From NCBI GenBank assembly GCA_022592435.1, contig JABYQS010000707.1, positions 1 through 15,085 of the forward strand: a DNA stretch of 15,085 bases. The letters are read 5' to 3'. This document shows positions 13,001 to 15,085 of the stretch, piece by piece. The notes under the pieces are model-generated. The model saw only the letters and a list, made by a program, of their open reading frames with translations. It was not told the origin of the DNA and did no database searches. A program made the position numbers and the translations under genes. How positions within the stretch are numbered: the first letter of the stretch is position 1; the number at the start of each line of letters is the position of its first letter. Source of the stretch: Cerioporus squamosus (Eukaryota > Basidiomycota > Agaricomycetes > Polyporales > Polyporaceae).

Positions 13001-15085
13001 TGTCCTTGCGATGCCTTCGTCTTCAGTACATACCGTAAGTACTCTCTCAATCTTCGACTTGCTCTGTCGCGCTCTTGCGTCTCTGCTCTTCTCCTCTCAG
13101 CTTGGTCGCTCGTTCTTCTCGACTTCCGACCCCCATACGCCTCCGAGAAACACCGCTTAGACACGCTGGCGATGGCCGCGAGCTAGCATGAACCCAGTTC
13201 TCAGCTGAACAACTCAACGCGCAGTGTACGCGGCACGCCTCGAGCTGAACGAAGTCTGGTTTATGAAGTGAGTACGCTCTCCGTACAATGCTCTTCCATG
13301 TTTTGCGCGGCCTTGACTGCGCCGCTTTTCCGTATCGCTCCTCACGAGTTGTTACCGCTGTGTCTCGATGCGTTAGTCCGCAGGACATGCGCTCGTGTTG
13401 CGCACGCTTCAGTCGTTGATTCCCTCCTTCCCTGCGCTGACTGCAATCCAGAACGTCTCTGTCCCGCTTGTCGTCCGTGACTGTGGTGGTACGCGCTCTT
13501 GGATCCTCGCGAGCAGCGGTGTCCCTCTGGGAGGACCCCGAGATCATAGGTGAGTTCGCCGTGCTTGATTCTCCGTCATATCACTACGGGTGTACCCTGC
13601 ACACGGTGCTCAGAGGCATCTGTACCCAGACCCACGTGCAGAAACGTCCGAGGCGAAGGGTCGCGCGCAGAGCATATCCCAGGACGTCGCACCAATCTGG
13701 TCTCTCTAAGTCTTCACCGGGGTCCATCCGTCCGCGTGTGAGCGAAAGAGTCCAGAGGTTGATAAGAGGGCGTAAACCATCGCTGCTGCCTTGCTCACAA
13801 AACGTCCTACCGGCGCAGCGAAATAGAGACCGAGCGAACAAGCAGACAAACGCTATCTGCGCGCAAGATGGCTGTAGCTCATCGAGGGAGCGGTGCACAT
13901 GGTTGATCGGGCTGCAGCGACCGTGGACGAAAGATGGGCATGGATGGCTGCGGGAGTGATGCGCCAGATCTCGCCCCGCTGAGTAGCGTCGTTCACACGG
14001 TGCCGCGAACAGCGATGGTGATTCCGATACGTCCATCGGCGCTGTTCTCGACACAGTCCTTGTCTGCTGCGTTGTTGTCTACATACATCCCTGACGAACT
14101 CGCTCTCTTCCCCCCCTCGCTATCTGGGTCTCGTCTCGTCTGTCTCTTCTCACACTCATTACTCTCTTGTCTAGACTCTGACTTCCACTCGCCTCCCTCA
14201 GAACACAGCTCAGATCCGATGTCGATGGTTGCAAGCGAACTGGGCAGAGCGACACCGAGGGAGCATCGGAGGTCTACCGCAGTGCAAGACTGTATTAGCC
14301 TGAAGCCGGTAAATCTCGCGTTCACGAAGGTGAGCACGCTTTCGGATCCCCTCGCAGGAGGTCGTCTTCAGCATATGTATGTCGGGCAATGCGCAGCCTG
14401 CTGTACGTTCCTCGCCACCCAAGCACCGTCCTCAGGTCCCAGACGGCTACGAGCAGGTCATCTCTCGCACTTGTAGTCCATATGATTCGTTGGGACCTGA
14501 AGAATCGGAGCTCCCGTTGCATCACGGACATGAAAGTGACATTTGAGTCCCGCTCCGAAGGCTGCATCGCTTCTCAAGCATCTGGGTGCCGGTCCTCCGG
14601 TGTCCGATGTCGTCTGTCGCGGTCGCCCTGGGTGGCCTCCGACGCCCCGAGCACGAATCGAATGTCGCATACTTGAAATCAAGGAGCGCATTGTCGTATA
14701 CGCGTGCAGGACCAGCGTATGCGGGACTCTGGTCATGAGTGAGGCGTTAAACCGAGAGATCAGCTGAGGTTGCGTCGTCGTACGCCCTATCGGAATACAT
14801 TCCCGGAGAGCCGTCTAACGCGGGTTGGAAGTGCCTGGATGCCCGTCGTGCTAGGGTGCGCATCGTGCTAGCACGGCACAGACAGTCTGTCGACTTACGA
14901 GGTCGTCAATTGTGACACTCGCTCCCCAACCTCCCTCGTATGTTGCGAAATTCCTGAGACGTCCAAGTGTGTGCAGAGGAGTTGCGCACTAGCTCCTCCA
15001 AAGACCAATGCAGCGCGCGATAGGGCCAGTTAGTGCGCAATACGCCTCTGAGGGAGCGAACAAGTACGGCGCGGACTTCTACGCG
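13001..15085. other. Region with plus-strand splice-like signals but no assignable gene
   Basis: No long frame and no known domain. The plus strand contains consensus-like donors GTAAGT (13036), GTGAGT (13268), GTGAGT (13550) and GTGAGC (about 14331). Pyrimidine-rich tracts end in AG, the best being CTGAC...CCTCCCTCAG near 14200. Between a TAG acceptor at 13374-13376 and the donor at 13550, one frame is open for 57 codons and reads like protein (HALVLRTLQSLIPSFPALTA, then VPLVVRDCGG). A multi-exon plus-strand gene, a spliced non-coding RNA or a decayed gene are all possible. From about 14770 to the right edge I see nothing to annotate. Confidence 0.3.

Noticed and set aside
1..15085. CRISPR array, tRNA, rRNA or bacterial operon structure
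   Set aside because: No short regularly spaced repeats, no tRNA cloverleaf or rRNA seen, and spliced genes plus telomeric repeats indicate a eukaryotic nuclear chromosome.

Overview
The window reads as the distal end of a filamentous fungal chromosome, most likely an agaricomycete basidiomycete. Four things point there. The + strand carries C-rich CCCTAA repeats, the vertebrate-type telomere repeat shared by most filamentous fungi. Introns are very short (46-55 nt) with GTRNGT-like donors. A telomere-linked helicase (TLH) sits next to the repeats. Coprina-like, endonuclease-free Penelope retroelement material is attached to the repeats. Because CCCTAA reads left to right, the telomere lies to the left and the chromosome interior to the right. 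Genus or species cannot be named from the sequence.

Layout. (1) Positions 1-2317 are stacked telomeric retroelement debris. The distal piece (1 to about 1443) carries the thumb and C-terminal part of a Penelope-like reverse transcriptase and ends at telomeric repeats. A second, non-coding piece (about 1571-2284) is rich in hairpins, contains an almost textbook hammerhead ribozyme (2158-2230) and also ends at CCCTAA repeats. Both pieces have their 3' ends facing the chromosome interior, as expected if the 3' end of a retroelement RNA annealed to the G-rich overhang and was copied there. (2) Positions 2318-2530 are decayed telomeric repeats next to the TLH stop codon. (3) Positions 2531-8446, minus strand, hold one gene that can be read through ten exons and nine introns without a break: a 1,821-residue TLH. 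It has four C2H2-like fingers, a middle region whose residues match the tyrosine-recombinase active site in order and spacing, a coiled-coil/proline linker, a full RecQ helicase core with the RecQ zinc site, and a second Cys/His-rich C-terminal domain. (4) Positions 8447-9566 are its upstream region: a 30-bp perfect palindrome beside a TATA-like box, a MITE-like foldback of about 170 bp, and three copies of a 175-bp tandem repeat dense in GGTGGCAA/TTGCCACC. (5) Positions 9567-10701 hold two short minus-strand reading frames, one Gln/Tyr/His-rich and one with a CxCx3C N-terminus resembling transposon-encoded fungal proteins. (6) Positions 11495-12398 hold a secreted ricin-B-type (QxW) lectin-like gene of four exons with a single-base frameshift in exon 2. 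(7) Positions 12399-15085 have no gene I can name, although consensus splice donors and pyrimidine-rich tracts suggest plus-strand transcription.

The most interesting signals are the hammerhead ribozyme inside stacked telomeric retroelements and the recombinase-like domain in the middle of the helicase gene. The second would make this TLH family look like a self-moving or recombination-promoting subtelomeric element rather than a plain helicase. All splice sites and domain calls here come from reading the sequence by eye; no alignment or structure prediction was run.
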